Positions 1 through 7,141 of a stretch of 15,540 bases of DNA are shown here, piece by piece. Source of the stretch: Phycisphaerales bacterium UBA3190. Its GTDB lineage: Bacteria > Planctomycetota > Phycisphaerae > Phycisphaerales > UBA1924. Position numbers and translations under genes: made by a program. The number at the start of each line of letters is the position of its first letter. Positions within the stretch are counted from its first letter, which is position 1. Under the pieces are notes generated by a model. It had not been told where the DNA came from, did not search any database, and was given only the letters and a program-made list of their open reading frames with translations. Location: assembly GCA_002364005.1 (NCBI GenBank), contig DEXG01000004.1, positions 56,139-71,678 on the forward strand, read 5' to 3'.

Positions 1-54
1 CCTCCCCGCGCCCTCGCGGGGAGGTGGGCCCGGCGCAGCCGGGGTCGGAGGGGA
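1..54. repeat. GC-rich double-hairpin intergenic repeat
   Basis: Two adjacent perfect inverted repeats are visible. CCTCCCCGCG (1-10) pairs with CGCGGGGAGG (15-24) around a 4-nt loop. CCCGGC (29-34) pairs with GCCGGG (38-43) around GCA. They are followed by a G-rich tail ending near 54. The layout resembles the dispersed, REP-like intergenic palindromes found in many GC-rich bacteria. No second copy lies in this window, so dispersal is inference. The element may begin before base 1. It ends 14 bases before the deacetylase start, so it probably forms part of that gene's leader or the end of the gene to the left. Confidence 0.6.
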
Positions 55-67
55 CTTCCAACCAGTT

Positions 68-925
68 ATGACCAAGCAATTCCAAACAACCCGAGCCGCC
101 ATGTCCATCGATGTCGAGGACTGGTTCCAGGTCGAGAACCTCAAGGGTGTCATCGCACGCGATACCTGGGACGAGCAGGAGCTGCGCGTCGAGGCCAATA
201 CCGATCGCATGCTCCAACTCATGGACACCCACGGCGTCAGGTGCACCTGCTTCATCCTCGGGTGGGTCGCAGAGAAATGCCCCGCGCTCATCAAACGCAT
301 CAGCGATGCCGGGCACGAGATCGCATCCCACGGCTACGGGCACGACCTCATCTACAACCTCAGCCAGGACGAGTTCCGCGAAGACATGAAGCGGGGCATC
401 GGGATCGTCGAGGACCTCACCGGGGCCAAGATCCGAGGCTACCGCGCCCCGTCATTCTCCATCACCGACTGGTCGATCGACATCCTGCAGGAACTCGGGC
501 TCACCTACGACAGCTCCGCCTTCCTCACCGTCGCCCACGACCGCTACGGCAAGCTCACCGGCATGGACTCCGGCCAGCCCATCGTCGAGATCCGCGAGGG
601 GTTCCATGAGGTCTGCGTGTCGGTGCTCAAGCTGGGCAAGAAGGGCATCCCCTGGGCCGGCGGCGGCTACTTCCGACTCTTCCCCTACCCCATCTTCAAA
701 CGGGGCGTGAAGAAGATCCTCAACTCCAACACGCCATATGTCTTCTACATCCACCCCTGGGAAGTTGATCCCGGGCAGCCGCGCGTCGACGGGCTCAAAC
801 GCAGCCATCGCTTCCGCCACTACAACAACCTCGACAAATGCGATGCACGCTTTGATGATCTGCTCAAATCGTTCACCTGGCGCCCGGTGGGCGAGATGGT
901 CGACGACGAACTCAAGAACAGCTAA
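68..925 (+). CDS. Polysaccharide deacetylase, exosortase (XrtA)-associated DUF3473 type
   Basis: 285-aa predicted carbohydrate de-N-acetylase of the NodB/CE4 fold, probably acting on an exported or capsular polysaccharide. Seen: the metal-site motif DVEDWF (Asp15, Asp18), a SHGYGH histidine motif (His88, His92), YRAPSFS (residues 125-131), and a C-terminal block HPWEVDPGQPR with RFRHYNNL (about 229-255). This last block is the signature of the DUF3473 extension in deacetylases encoded with exosortase/PEP-CTERM systems. There is no signal peptide, so it is probably cytoplasmic. The ATG at 68 has a distant GGAGGGG (47-53); an internal ATG at 101 begins MSIDVED, where many relatives nearly begin, and remains an alternative. 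The stop abuts the stop of the opposing aroK. The family call is firm; the substrate is unknown. Confidence 0.9.
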   Translation: MTKQFQTTRAAMSIDVEDWFQVENLKGVIARDTWDEQELRVEANTDRMLQLMDTHGVRCTCFILGWVAEKCPALIKRISDAGHEIASHGYGHDLIYNLSQDEFREDMKRGIGIVEDLTGAKIRGYRAPSFSITDWSIDILQELGLTYDSSAFLTVAHDRYGKLTGMDSGQPIVEIREGFHEVCVSVLKLGKKGIPWAGGGYFRLFPYPIFKRGVKKILNSNTPYVFYIHPWEVDPGQPRVDGLKRSHRFRHYNNLDKCDARFDDLLKSFTWRPVGEMVDDELKNS

Positions 926-1453
926 TCAGTCAGCTTTGGCCAATGCGAGCAGGGCCCGCAGCACCGCTTCCTCGCGCACCCCATCGACATGCACGACGCT
1001 CTGTGCCAGCTGGCGATAGAGCGGGTCGCGTTGTTCGAACAGCGTCTGCACCTCATCGAGCGCATCGGTGCCCACCAGCGCCGGGCGATCGGTGTTGTCC
1101 GATTCGCTCAGGCGCTCGCGCAGTGTTTCGGGTGTGGCGCGGAGGTAGATGATGCGTGCGTCGGCCTCGCGGAGCAGGTCCGCAGCGCCGGGAGCGGTGG
1201 GAGTCCCCCCGCCCAGCGCGATGATCTGGCCAGAGTGTTCGAGCACCGAGCGCAGCGCCTGGGTCTCTGCAAATCGGAACGCGTCGATCCCCTCGCGTTC
1301 GATGATCTCGCCCGGTCCTGACGCGTCCATCTGCTCGGCGACGACCCGATCGAGGTCTACGAAATCACGCCCGAGTTCCTGCGCCAGCAGTCGCCCGAGC
1401 GTGCTCTTGCCCGATGCACGAAGCCCGATCAGAATCAGATTGGGCTGCTGCAT
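926..1453 (-). CDS. aroK: Shikimate kinase
   Basis: 175-aa cytoplasmic kinase that phosphorylates the 3-hydroxyl of shikimate with ATP, in the chorismate pathway to aromatic amino acids. Seen: a P-loop GLRASGKST (residues 10-18), the shikimate-binding DLD (33-35), Arg60 in FRFAE, the GGG loop (81-83), the lid arginine in DRPAL (Arg123), and a C-terminal RDPLYR. All active-site landmarks are present and the length is normal for the family. The ATG has a good Shine-Dalgarno (AAGGA, 6 nt upstream in the transcript), which supports the start. It lies downstream of efp on the same strand, about 210 bp apart with a hairpin repeat between, so co-transcription is possible but uncertain. Its stop codon directly abuts the stop of the convergent deacetylase gene. 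Confidence 0.95.
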   Translation of the reverse strand: MQQPNLILIGLRASGKSTLGRLLAQELGRDFVDLDRVVAEQMDASGPGEIIEREGIDAFRFAETQALRSVLEHSGQIIALGGGTPTAPGAADLLREADARIIYLRATPETLRERLSESDNTDRPALVGTDALDEVQTLFEQRDPLYRQLAQSVVHVDGVREEAVLRALLALAKAD

Positions 1454-1593
1454 CGTTTGTCCTTCCCGTTTGTTGCCCCGCTGAAACCCTCACGGGGAAG
1501 CGGGATCGTTCATCAACCGGTTGTCAGGCAGCAGTGCGGCCCAGTTCGAATCGCTTCACCAGAGGCGGACGGGGGGAGGCACAATGGGCGCCT

Positions 1594-1659
1594 ATTGCCT
1601 ACCGAAGGTCCGCCTCAGGCGGATTGCCTACCGAAGGTCCGCCCCCGGCGGATTGCCCA
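1594..1659. repeat. Tandem 29-bp repeat with embedded hairpins, downstream of efp
   Basis: Two complete 29-bp units (1594-1622 and 1623-1651) begin ATTGCCTACCGAAGGT and end in a small palindrome. They are followed by a truncated third start (ATTGCCCA, 1652-1659). The palindromes are CCGCC-TCA-GGCGG (1610-1622) and CCGCC-CCC-GGCGG (1639-1651); only the central three bases differ between the units. The array begins 4 nt after the efp stop codon. A near-perfect palindrome, CAATGGGCGCCTATTG (1582-1597), overlaps its far end. The array could act as a REP-like transcript stabiliser or a weak termination site for efp. There is no U-tract, so it is not a classical terminator. The rest of the 210-bp gap (1454-1593) holds only the aroK leader. 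Confidence 0.8.
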
Positions 1660-1663
1660 TTTC

Positions 1664-2227
1664 TCACTCATTCACCCGCGACATATACGACCCGTCCTCG
1701 GTCGAGACCTTGATCTTTTCGCCGTTGCCAATGAACGGGGGGACGCGGGTCTTGAGTCCGGTGTCGCACTCGGCTTCCTTGAGCTGGTTGGTCGCGGTCG
1801 CGCCCTTAATGCCGGGTGGGGTGTCGGTAACGGTCACGATCACTGTCGAAGGCAGCTCGATCGCGACGGGCTTGCTCTCGTGGAACAGCACCGTGCAAGT
1901 CGAGTTCGGGGCGAGGTAGAGCAGGGTATCGTCGAGCAGGTCTTTCATCAGTTCGACCTGGTCGTAGTCTTCCAGGTCCATGAAGGTACCGCCGCCCTCT
2001 CCATTATCATAGAGAAACTCCATTTCGCGCCGATCGAGCGTGGCTCCCTCAACGACATCTGAGCCGTTGAAGCGTTTTTCGGTCATCCCCGAGCCATCGA
2101 CGGCTCGCATCTTGGCCTGGATGTACGCGGGGCCCTTCCCGGGCTTCACATGCCCGGTTTTTGCGACCACATAGAGTTTGCCGTTGAGATTGATGCCCAT
2201 CCCGGGGCGGAGTTCATTCGCTTTCAT
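1664..2227 (-). CDS. efp: Translation elongation factor P
   Basis: 187-aa factor that binds between the ribosomal P and E sites and relieves stalling at polyproline stretches. All three EF-P domains appear to be present: an N-terminal KOW-like domain (about 1-63), a central OB domain (about 64-127) and a C-terminal OB domain ending in EDGSYMSRVNE. The tip loop reads KPGKGPA, with Lys31 at the position of the modified lysine of the Escherichia coli protein. This is a lysine-type EF-P, but no modification gene (epmA, epmB or others) lies in the window, so its modification state is unknown. The leader carries only a weak Shine-Dalgarno (GGGA). It is divergent from the metallo-hydrolase gene, with 156 bp between the two starts. 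Confidence 0.96.
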   Translation of the reverse strand: MKANELRPGMGINLNGKLYVVAKTGHVKPGKGPAYIQAKMRAVDGSGMTEKRFNGSDVVEGATLDRREMEFLYDNGEGGGTFMDLEDYDQVELMKDLLDDTLLYLAPNSTCTVLFHESKPVAIELPSTVIVTVTDTPPGIKGATATNQLKEAECDTGLKTRVPPFIGNGEKIKVSTEDGSYMSRVNE

Positions 2228-2301
2228 GCTCTTGTATCCCTGTTTTGCGCCAAACCGGCCGATTTCTGCTTCACCTGTTTCGGGCGGTCACCCGGTCTCA
2301 G

Positions 2302-2307
2302 ATCATA
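2302..2307 (-). promoter_or_regulatory. Possible -10 box for efp
   Basis: TATGAT on the minus strand, 74 nt before the efp start, matches the sigma-70 -10 consensus at five of six bases. No convincing -35 box lies 16-18 nt upstream, so this is a weak call. It is supported mainly by the same hexamer recurring ahead of three other minus-strand genes in the window. Confidence 0.3.
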
Positions 2308-2383
2308 GCGCTTCGCTGGGCTTCTCGATTGTGATGGTGTACCCTTTCCCCTTATGGGGGCCCAACTCGACAGGAGTATCGAA

Positions 2384-3445
2384 ATGAAGACGACGAGCCC
2401 AATCACCAGAAGACGCTTTATGAATCAAGCCGCACTGGGCGGGGTTTCCATCGCGGCGCTCGCGGCGATGCCCACGGGCGCGATCGCGCGGGTCTTCCAA
2501 CCCACGCCTCAGGTCGACGAGCCGGAGCGGGTGGGCGTCATGAACTGGCGGGTACTCCAGCCCGGCGTGATGGCCATCGCCGATCTCTCGCTGGGCGGCA
2601 ACACCATGCTCGTCGTGGCCGACGGCAAGGCGTTGCTCGTCGACACCAAGTACGCCTACCTCGCGGGCGGGCTGCTCAAGGATGCCGCCGACCAGATCCA
2701 AGCCGATATCACCAAGGACCGCATCGAGCTGACGCTCATCAACACACACCACCACGGGGACCATACCGGCGGCAACGCCGTCATCGTGCCCATCGCCAGC
2801 GCCTCCTACGCCCACGCCAACGCGCTCCCCCGGATCCGGGCCCAGCATGAGAAGTATGTGCAGGGTGCCAAGGCGGGCCCATCGCAGCTGGCCCGCACCG
2901 ATGCGCCCGAGGCGTACATGCCCTTTGCCAAGGCAGCCGCCGACGCGAGCTCAACATGGACCGAAAAAACCGCGGTTCCCAAGATCGCGATCAACAGCTC
3001 GGGGCACACCCTGCGTCTTGGCGACATCGTGATCAAAACCCAGCACTTCGGAGCGGGGCACACGGACAACGACCTCGTCATCCATCTGCCCGAACAGAAC
3101 ATCGTGCACACGGGCGACCTGGTGTTCAACGGCCTGCACCCCTACTTCGACCCCAGCGCCAACGCAACCGCCCGCGGCTGGCTCGAATCACTCAAGCAGA
3201 CCCGCAAGCTCTGCAACGCAGAGACCACCGTCATCCCGGGCCACGGCGAGATCGCAGGCCCGGAGATCGTCGACACGCAGATCAGCTTCTTCGAGCAGCT
3301 CATCGCGTCGATCCAGGGCGAGATTGACAAGGGCACCGCCAAGGAAGAAGTCGTCAAGATGAGCTGGGACTTCATGGACGGGCTGGGATTCGAGCAGGTC
3401 AGGGAACGCCTGATCGACGGCGTCTACGACGAACTCACCGCCTGA
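2384..3445 (+). CDS. Tat-exported metallo-beta-lactamase-fold hydrolase
   Basis: 353-aa protein with a twin-arginine signal, TRRRFM (residues 8-13), then a hydrophobic stretch ending near AIA (about 33-35), so it should be exported folded. The mature part has the metallo-beta-lactamase fold: THHHGDH (His122, His124, Asp126, His127), GHTDND (His226), HTGD (Asp245) and PGHGE (His287). This is a full set of ligands for a two-metal site. The substrate cannot be told; the fold covers lactamases, thioesterases, lactonases and others. The ATG at 2384 is chosen over an in-frame ATG at 2354 because AGGAG sits 7 nt before it and the Tat signal then starts at the N-terminus. Its stop abuts that of the opposing flavoprotein gene. 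Confidence 0.88.
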   Translation: MKTTSPITRRRFMNQAALGGVSIAALAAMPTGAIARVFQPTPQVDEPERVGVMNWRVLQPGVMAIADLSLGGNTMLVVADGKALLVDTKYAYLAGGLLKDAADQIQADITKDRIELTLINTHHHGDHTGGNAVIVPIASASYAHANALPRIRAQHEKYVQGAKAGPSQLARTDAPEAYMPFAKAAADASSTWTEKTAVPKIAINSSGHTLRLGDIVIKTQHFGAGHTDNDLVIHLPEQNIVHTGDLVFNGLHPYFDPSANATARGWLESLKQTRKLCNAETTVIPGHGEIAGPEIVDTQISFFEQLIASIQGEIDKGTAKEEVVKMSWDFMDGLGFEQVRERLIDGVYDELTA

Positions 3446-4096
3446 TCACTCGAGAAACACCGAGATCTCGTCGATCCCCTTGCGGTCCAGATCGGGCACG
3501 GTGCAATCCGCTGCCGGGTACCCCATGGGGATCACCATGTACGGGCGCTCGTGCTCGGGTCGCCCCAGCACATCGCGCAGGAAGTTCATGGGGCTGGGTG
3601 TGTGCGTGAGTGTCGCCAGCCCCGCGTGGTGGGCGGCCGTGAGCAGCATGCCCGTGGCGATCCCGACCGACTCGTTGAGGTAGTACACCTGCCCGCCATC
3701 GTCGGTGCTGCGCAGTGCCATGACGATGATCAGCCAGGGGACGGTGTCCATGTACGATTTATCAGGCGAGGTCTCGAAGACCTCAAGGTCCTTGAGCCAG
3801 CGATCGCTCGCCCGCTGCTCGTAGAACTCGCGTTCGACCTCTTCGGCGGCCAGCCGGATCTTGTGCTTGATGTCCTGATTGCTCACCGCGATGAAACGCC
3901 AGGGCTGCTTGTGCGCCCCGCTGGGTGCGGTTCCCGCGGCCAGCAGCACCTGCTCGATCACCTCACGCGGGACCGGGGTCTGGGAAAACTGGCGGACCGT
4001 GCGACGCTGCTTGACGATCTCATAAAACGCCCGGGCGGCATCGACAGATTCGAGTTCGGGCGTGTACGGGCTGAATGGTTTCTGGGGTATCGACAT
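3446..4096 (-). CDS. Nitroreductase-fold flavoprotein, iodotyrosine deiodinase-like
   Basis: 216-aa FMN-dependent oxidoreductase. General family marks: RRTVRQF (31-37, FMN phosphate contact), APSGAHKQPW (57-66), NESVGIATGMLL (141-152) and a C-terminal MGYP. From memory it aligns along its length with animal iodotyrosine deiodinase, including KHKIR, RWLKDL, YMDT, LGRP-HE and VPDLDRK. The three residues that hold the iodotyrosine zwitterion in the human enzyme (Glu157, Tyr161, Lys182) are matched in identity and spacing by Glu88, Tyr92 and Lys113. Reductive dehalogenation of halotyrosine is therefore likely, though the physiological substrate is unknown. There is no signal peptide. No clear Shine-Dalgarno precedes the ATG, which may be leaderless or weakly initiated. 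It is divergent from the large exported protein gene. Confidence 0.85.
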   Translation of the reverse strand: MSIPQKPFSPYTPELESVDAARAFYEIVKQRRTVRQFSQTPVPREVIEQVLLAAGTAPSGAHKQPWRFIAVSNQDIKHKIRLAAEEVEREFYEQRASDRWLKDLEVFETSPDKSYMDTVPWLIIVMALRSTDDGGQVYYLNESVGIATGMLLTAAHHAGLATLTHTPSPMNFLRDVLGRPEHERPYMVIPMGYPAADCTVPDLDRKGIDEISVFLE

Positions 4097-4116
4097 GCGT
4101 GGTTTGGGGCTTCGCG

Positions 4117-4128
4117 TCCTGATCAGGA
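4117..4128. promoter_or_regulatory. Perfect 12-bp palindrome, possible operator
   Basis: TCCTGATCAGGA is a perfect 12-bp palindrome in the 147-bp space between the divergent deiodinase-like and exported-protein genes, 20 bp upstream of the former's start. A shorter palindrome, ATGATCAT (4141-4148), follows. The position suits a dimeric regulator. No regulator is known, and the site would lie in the 5' untranslated region if the TATGAT box at 4144-4149 is real. Confidence 0.3.
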
Positions 4129-4143
4129 TTGTAGAGAGCCATG

Positions 4144-4149
4144 ATCATA
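4144..4149 (-). promoter_or_regulatory. Possible -10 box for deiodinase-like gene
   Basis: Minus-strand TATGAT, 47 nt before the ATG at 4096. A TCGACA resembling a -35 box lies only 12 nt upstream, which is too close for normal sigma-70 spacing. It overlaps the short palindrome ATGATCAT. Confidence 0.3.
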
Positions 4150-4243
4150 GCCGAAGACGCCTGTCGACCGCACCCATCGGAATGCGTGGTGCCTGTTGCG
4201 GGAAAAGTCGTCAGAACCGGGTGCAATAACCGACAAAGGGACT

Positions 4244-7087
4244 ATGCGCACCTATCAGGGCAGCAGATCCCGCACCCCGCGTCGAAGCGGACTCACCGCG
4301 CTGGTGTTGTGCGCTCTGGCTGGACTCGCACAGGCCCAGAGCGAGGGTGAGCAGCGTTCCACCCGCCCGTCGGCTTCGGGGCGTGTCGTCAAGGCCTTCG
4401 ACTTCGAAGAGCAGGACACCAACCCGTTGCCCGTGCCTTTGGGTTGGATTCGTGCGCAGGATGACCCTGCCGTGCCCCGTGTACGCCCCGGCTTCCCCAT
4501 CTGGAACCATGCCACGCTCGATTACAAGACCCCCGCCTTCGCCGGCAGTGGCAGTGTCATGCTGCCGACCAACGGCGGCTCGACCTCGCTGCAGCTGCGA
4601 TACGGCGAACTGAGCATCTTCCCGAATGCCGACTACCTTGTCAGCGCTCGCGTACGGACTCAGGGTGTGGAGCACGCGTCGGCGCAGATCGTCGCGACGC
4701 TGCTCGATCAGTACGGCGTGGCGTTGGAATCGACCCGAGTTGAATCGCAGTTGGTGAAGAGCGAGGGCGAGTGGACTCAGGTTTCGATCGAGCTGGAGGG
4801 CCTGGACCCCAGTGCCGCGTACATGCAGATCGAGCTGCTGCTCCTGCAACCTCAGCAGCAGCACCAGAACAAAGAACAGGCATTCCGTGTCTGGGAGCAG
4901 GACTACGAGGGTGCGGCCTGGTTTGACAACCTCATCGTCGCCCAGCTCCCGCGTTTGGAAATCACCACCGGCGCGCCGGGCAACATCGTCGTCAGTGAAG
5001 ACCCGCCCAACCTGCAGGTTCTCGTTCGTGACCTCACGGGCGAGCAGATCAGCGCGAACCTGCGCATCTACGATGTGCACACCCGTCTGGTGCACGAGGA
5101 ATCGCTCAGCGATGATCGTCGACGCGTTCACCAGCACCACCAGACCAGCCTGCCCGGCTACGGCTGGTATCGCGCGCTGCTGGAGGTCGTTGCAGACAAC
5201 CGGGTCGTCGGGGTGCGCACACTCGATTTCATCTGGGCACCTCCGGACCCATCCGATACCGACTCGGGCATGTTCTCTGTTCAGACGCCGCTGACCCATG
5301 ACAAGCTCGCAAAGGCAACGCCCGCGTTGGTCAACGGGGCCGGTGTCGATCGCGTCGCGTTGCAGGTCTGGGACCAGCACACCACGCTCGATGATCTCGA
5401 CCCCGCCGGACCGCGGTTTGGCATCATCAATCAGCTGCTCAACTCGGGCACCCAGGTGAGCTTCACGCTCGCCCAGCTGCCCATGCCTTTGTCGATCGAT
5501 CTTGCCGTCGATCCCGACGAGGTGCTCAGCGCGTTCAGCGAGCCCAACGGCCCCTGGACCCAGTGGGGGGCGCAGATGTTCGACCAGTACGGGCAGCGTG
5601 TGACCGCGTTGCAGTTCGGGATCTCGCCCACGCTCGAGTCGCCCGTGCTGCTGGAACGCACCCTGGCGGACGCACGACGAGCCCTGGCGGGGTTCGTGCC
5701 CGGCCCGACCACGATCGTGAGCTGGCCCATCGATCGACCGATCCCCTCGCAGCTGGCCACACCCGGAAACACACTGCAGATCAGCGATAATCAGACCGCG
5801 ACATCAGACGCGATCAGCACCATCGTCAACGAGTGGGTCGGGATGCACACGCAGAGCACGGGCGTCGATGAATCGCCGGCTCGGCTTGGGCTGGACCTGC
5901 GCCCGCTGCGTCAGCCGGCTGCCCAACACGGCATGCAGGCATGGTCCGCAACCAGCGCCCTGGCACGCAGAGCCATCACCTTCTGGTGGGACGCGGGAAT
6001 CAGCGGCCTTGACCGTGACCGTTTCGAGCTGCGTCTGTGTGACGCCTGGTGGGTCTCGGAGGGAAAACGCGGCCAGGTCATGCCCGCGCCCGAGCTGCTC
6101 ATGTGGCGCACGCTCGCCAAGCACCTCTCGAACCGCACGCCCCTGGAACAGATCGACCTGCTCCCGGGCGTGCGCATGCTCGTCGTCTCTGCCCCGGAAG
6201 CAGAGTCCAACCTCGAGCTGGACCAGACCGACGGGACCAGCGGCGGGCTCGTGCTCTGGCTTGACGAACCCAGCATCGATCCTGTCACGCTGAAGCTCCC
6301 GCTGGCAAATACATCGGTGCGTGTGTTCGATGTGATGGGCAACGAAACAATCGTCGAACCCACCAAGACGGGCAACATCGGCGTACCGATGCACCACATC
6401 CCCATCACGCGATCACCCATCATCGTCGAGGGCGTGAAAGCCGAACTCGTGCGCCTGCTGGGCTCGCTCAAGCTCACGCCCGGCATGCTCGAATCACGCT
6501 CGGGGATCCACAACCACCACCTGACCGTCTCCAACCCATGGGACATCCCGATCTCGGGTCGCGTCTTCATCGTCGAGCCCGGGGGATACACGGGCGACCC
6601 GGGCGATATCGATCGCAGCTGGGAGATCCTGCCCCGCACGCTCGATTTCAATCTCTCAGGCGGCGAGACCCGTGACCTGCCGGTCGACTTCGCCTACTCG
6701 CTGGGCGAGTTGGCAGGAGAGAAGCGCCTCGTATTCGATGTGGAGCTGCACGCCGACCAGAACTACCCGATGCTGCGCGTTGAACGCACCATCGAGCTTG
6801 GGCTCAATGAGGTCGACATGACCCTCTCGGCCAAACGCAACGACGCGGGAATCACGGTCGTCAATGTCGACATCTCACACCGCTACGACCGCGAGCAGCA
6901 CTTCGACCTGATCGCCATCGCGCCCAACGAATCACGCATCCGGCGCACGATCAATGCCCTGAGCCCAAACAAGACCGTGACGCGCCAGTTCGCGTTTACC
7001 AAGCCCGTTCCGGGTGATGAGATCGTGGTCGTGCTGCTGCCCCGCGAATCATCGACACGCCTCAACAAATCGGTCATCGTCCCCTGA
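4244..7087 (+). CDS. Large exported multidomain protein, degenerate glycoside-hydrolase-like
   Basis: 947-aa protein with a Sec signal peptide: basic residues 8-14, hydrophobic core LTALVLCALAGLA, likely cleavage at AQA/QS (31/32). Visible regions: a beta-sandwich resembling a carbohydrate-binding module (about 47-235, ending AAWFDNLIVAQ), an Ig-like segment (about 239-332), an alpha/beta stretch that could be a TIM barrel (about 340-630), a beta segment with VRVFDVMGNE then SPIIVEG (about 690-730) as in C-terminal sheets of clan-A glycosidases, and Ig-like segments to the end. The barrel segment shows no obvious catalytic glutamate pair; where a strand-4 'NE' might be expected it reads LQFGISP. 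I infer a carbohydrate-binding or pseudo-enzyme role. The ATG at 4244 (AAAGGG 3 nt upstream) gives a clean signal peptide; a TTG at 4196 would bury it. It probably forms an operon with the next gene, 54 bp downstream. Confidence 0.75.
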   Translation: MRTYQGSRSRTPRRSGLTALVLCALAGLAQAQSEGEQRSTRPSASGRVVKAFDFEEQDTNPLPVPLGWIRAQDDPAVPRVRPGFPIWNHATLDYKTPAFAGSGSVMLPTNGGSTSLQLRYGELSIFPNADYLVSARVRTQGVEHASAQIVATLLDQYGVALESTRVESQLVKSEGEWTQVSIELEGLDPSAAYMQIELLLLQPQQQHQNKEQAFRVWEQDYEGAAWFDNLIVAQLPRLEITTGAPGNIVVSEDPPNLQVLVRDLTGEQISANLRIYDVHTRLVHEESLSDDRRRVHQHHQTSLPGYGWYRALLEVVADNRVVGVRTLDFIWAPPDPSDTDSGMFSVQTPLTHDKLAKATPALVNGAGVDRVALQVWDQHTTLDDLDPAGPRFGIINQLLNSGTQVSFTLAQLPMPLSIDLAVDPDEVLSAFSEPNGPWTQWGAQMFDQYGQRVTALQFGISPTLESPVLLERTLADARRALAGFVPGPTTIVSWPIDRPIPSQLATPGNTLQISDNQTATSDAISTIVNEWVGMHTQSTGVDESPARLGLDLRPLRQPAAQHGMQAWSATSALARRAITFWWDAGISGLDRDRFELRLCDAWWVSEGKRGQVMPAPELLMWRTLAKHLSNRTPLEQIDLLPGVRMLVVSAPEAESNLELDQTDGTSGGLVLWLDEPSIDPVTLKLPLANTSVRVFDVMGNETIVEPTKTGNIGVPMHHIPITRSPIIVEGVKAELVRLLGSLKLTPGMLESRSGIHNHHLTVSNPWDIPISGRVFIVEPGGYTGDPGDIDRSWEILPRTLDFNLSGGETRDLPVDFAYSLGELAGEKRLVFDVELHADQNYPMLRVERTIELGLNEVDMTLSAKRNDAGITVVNVDISHRYDREQHFDLIAIAPNESRIRRTINALSPNKTVTRQFAFTKPVPGDEIVVVLLPRESSTRLNKSVIVP

Positions 7088-7141
7088 GCCAGCCTGCTCA
7101 CCGGCCCCTGGCCATGTCAATCCAGCCCCCGGGAGACCGGT

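Noticed and set aside
1594..1659. Possible CRISPR array (29-bp periodic unit)
   Set aside because: The units are directly adjacent with no spacers, there are only two and a fraction, and no cas gene is near.
2303..2848. 181-aa open frame on the minus strand spanning the efp/hydrolase gap
   Set aside because: It overlaps the Tat-signal region of the hydrolase and is Gly/Val/Asp-rich without motifs; the opposing gene is well supported.
4196..4243. TTG start for the large exported protein
   Set aside because: It would put 16 extra residues before the signal peptide, and the ATG at 4244 gives a standard Sec signal.
4211..5380. 389-aa open frame on the minus strand
   Set aside because: It lies wholly antisense to the exported protein gene, has the Arg-rich composition of a GC-rich shadow frame, and has no recognisable motif.
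5911..6651. 246-aa open frame on the minus strand
   Set aside because: It is antisense within the same exported protein gene, Ser/Arg-rich and low in complexity, with no start signal; a shadow.
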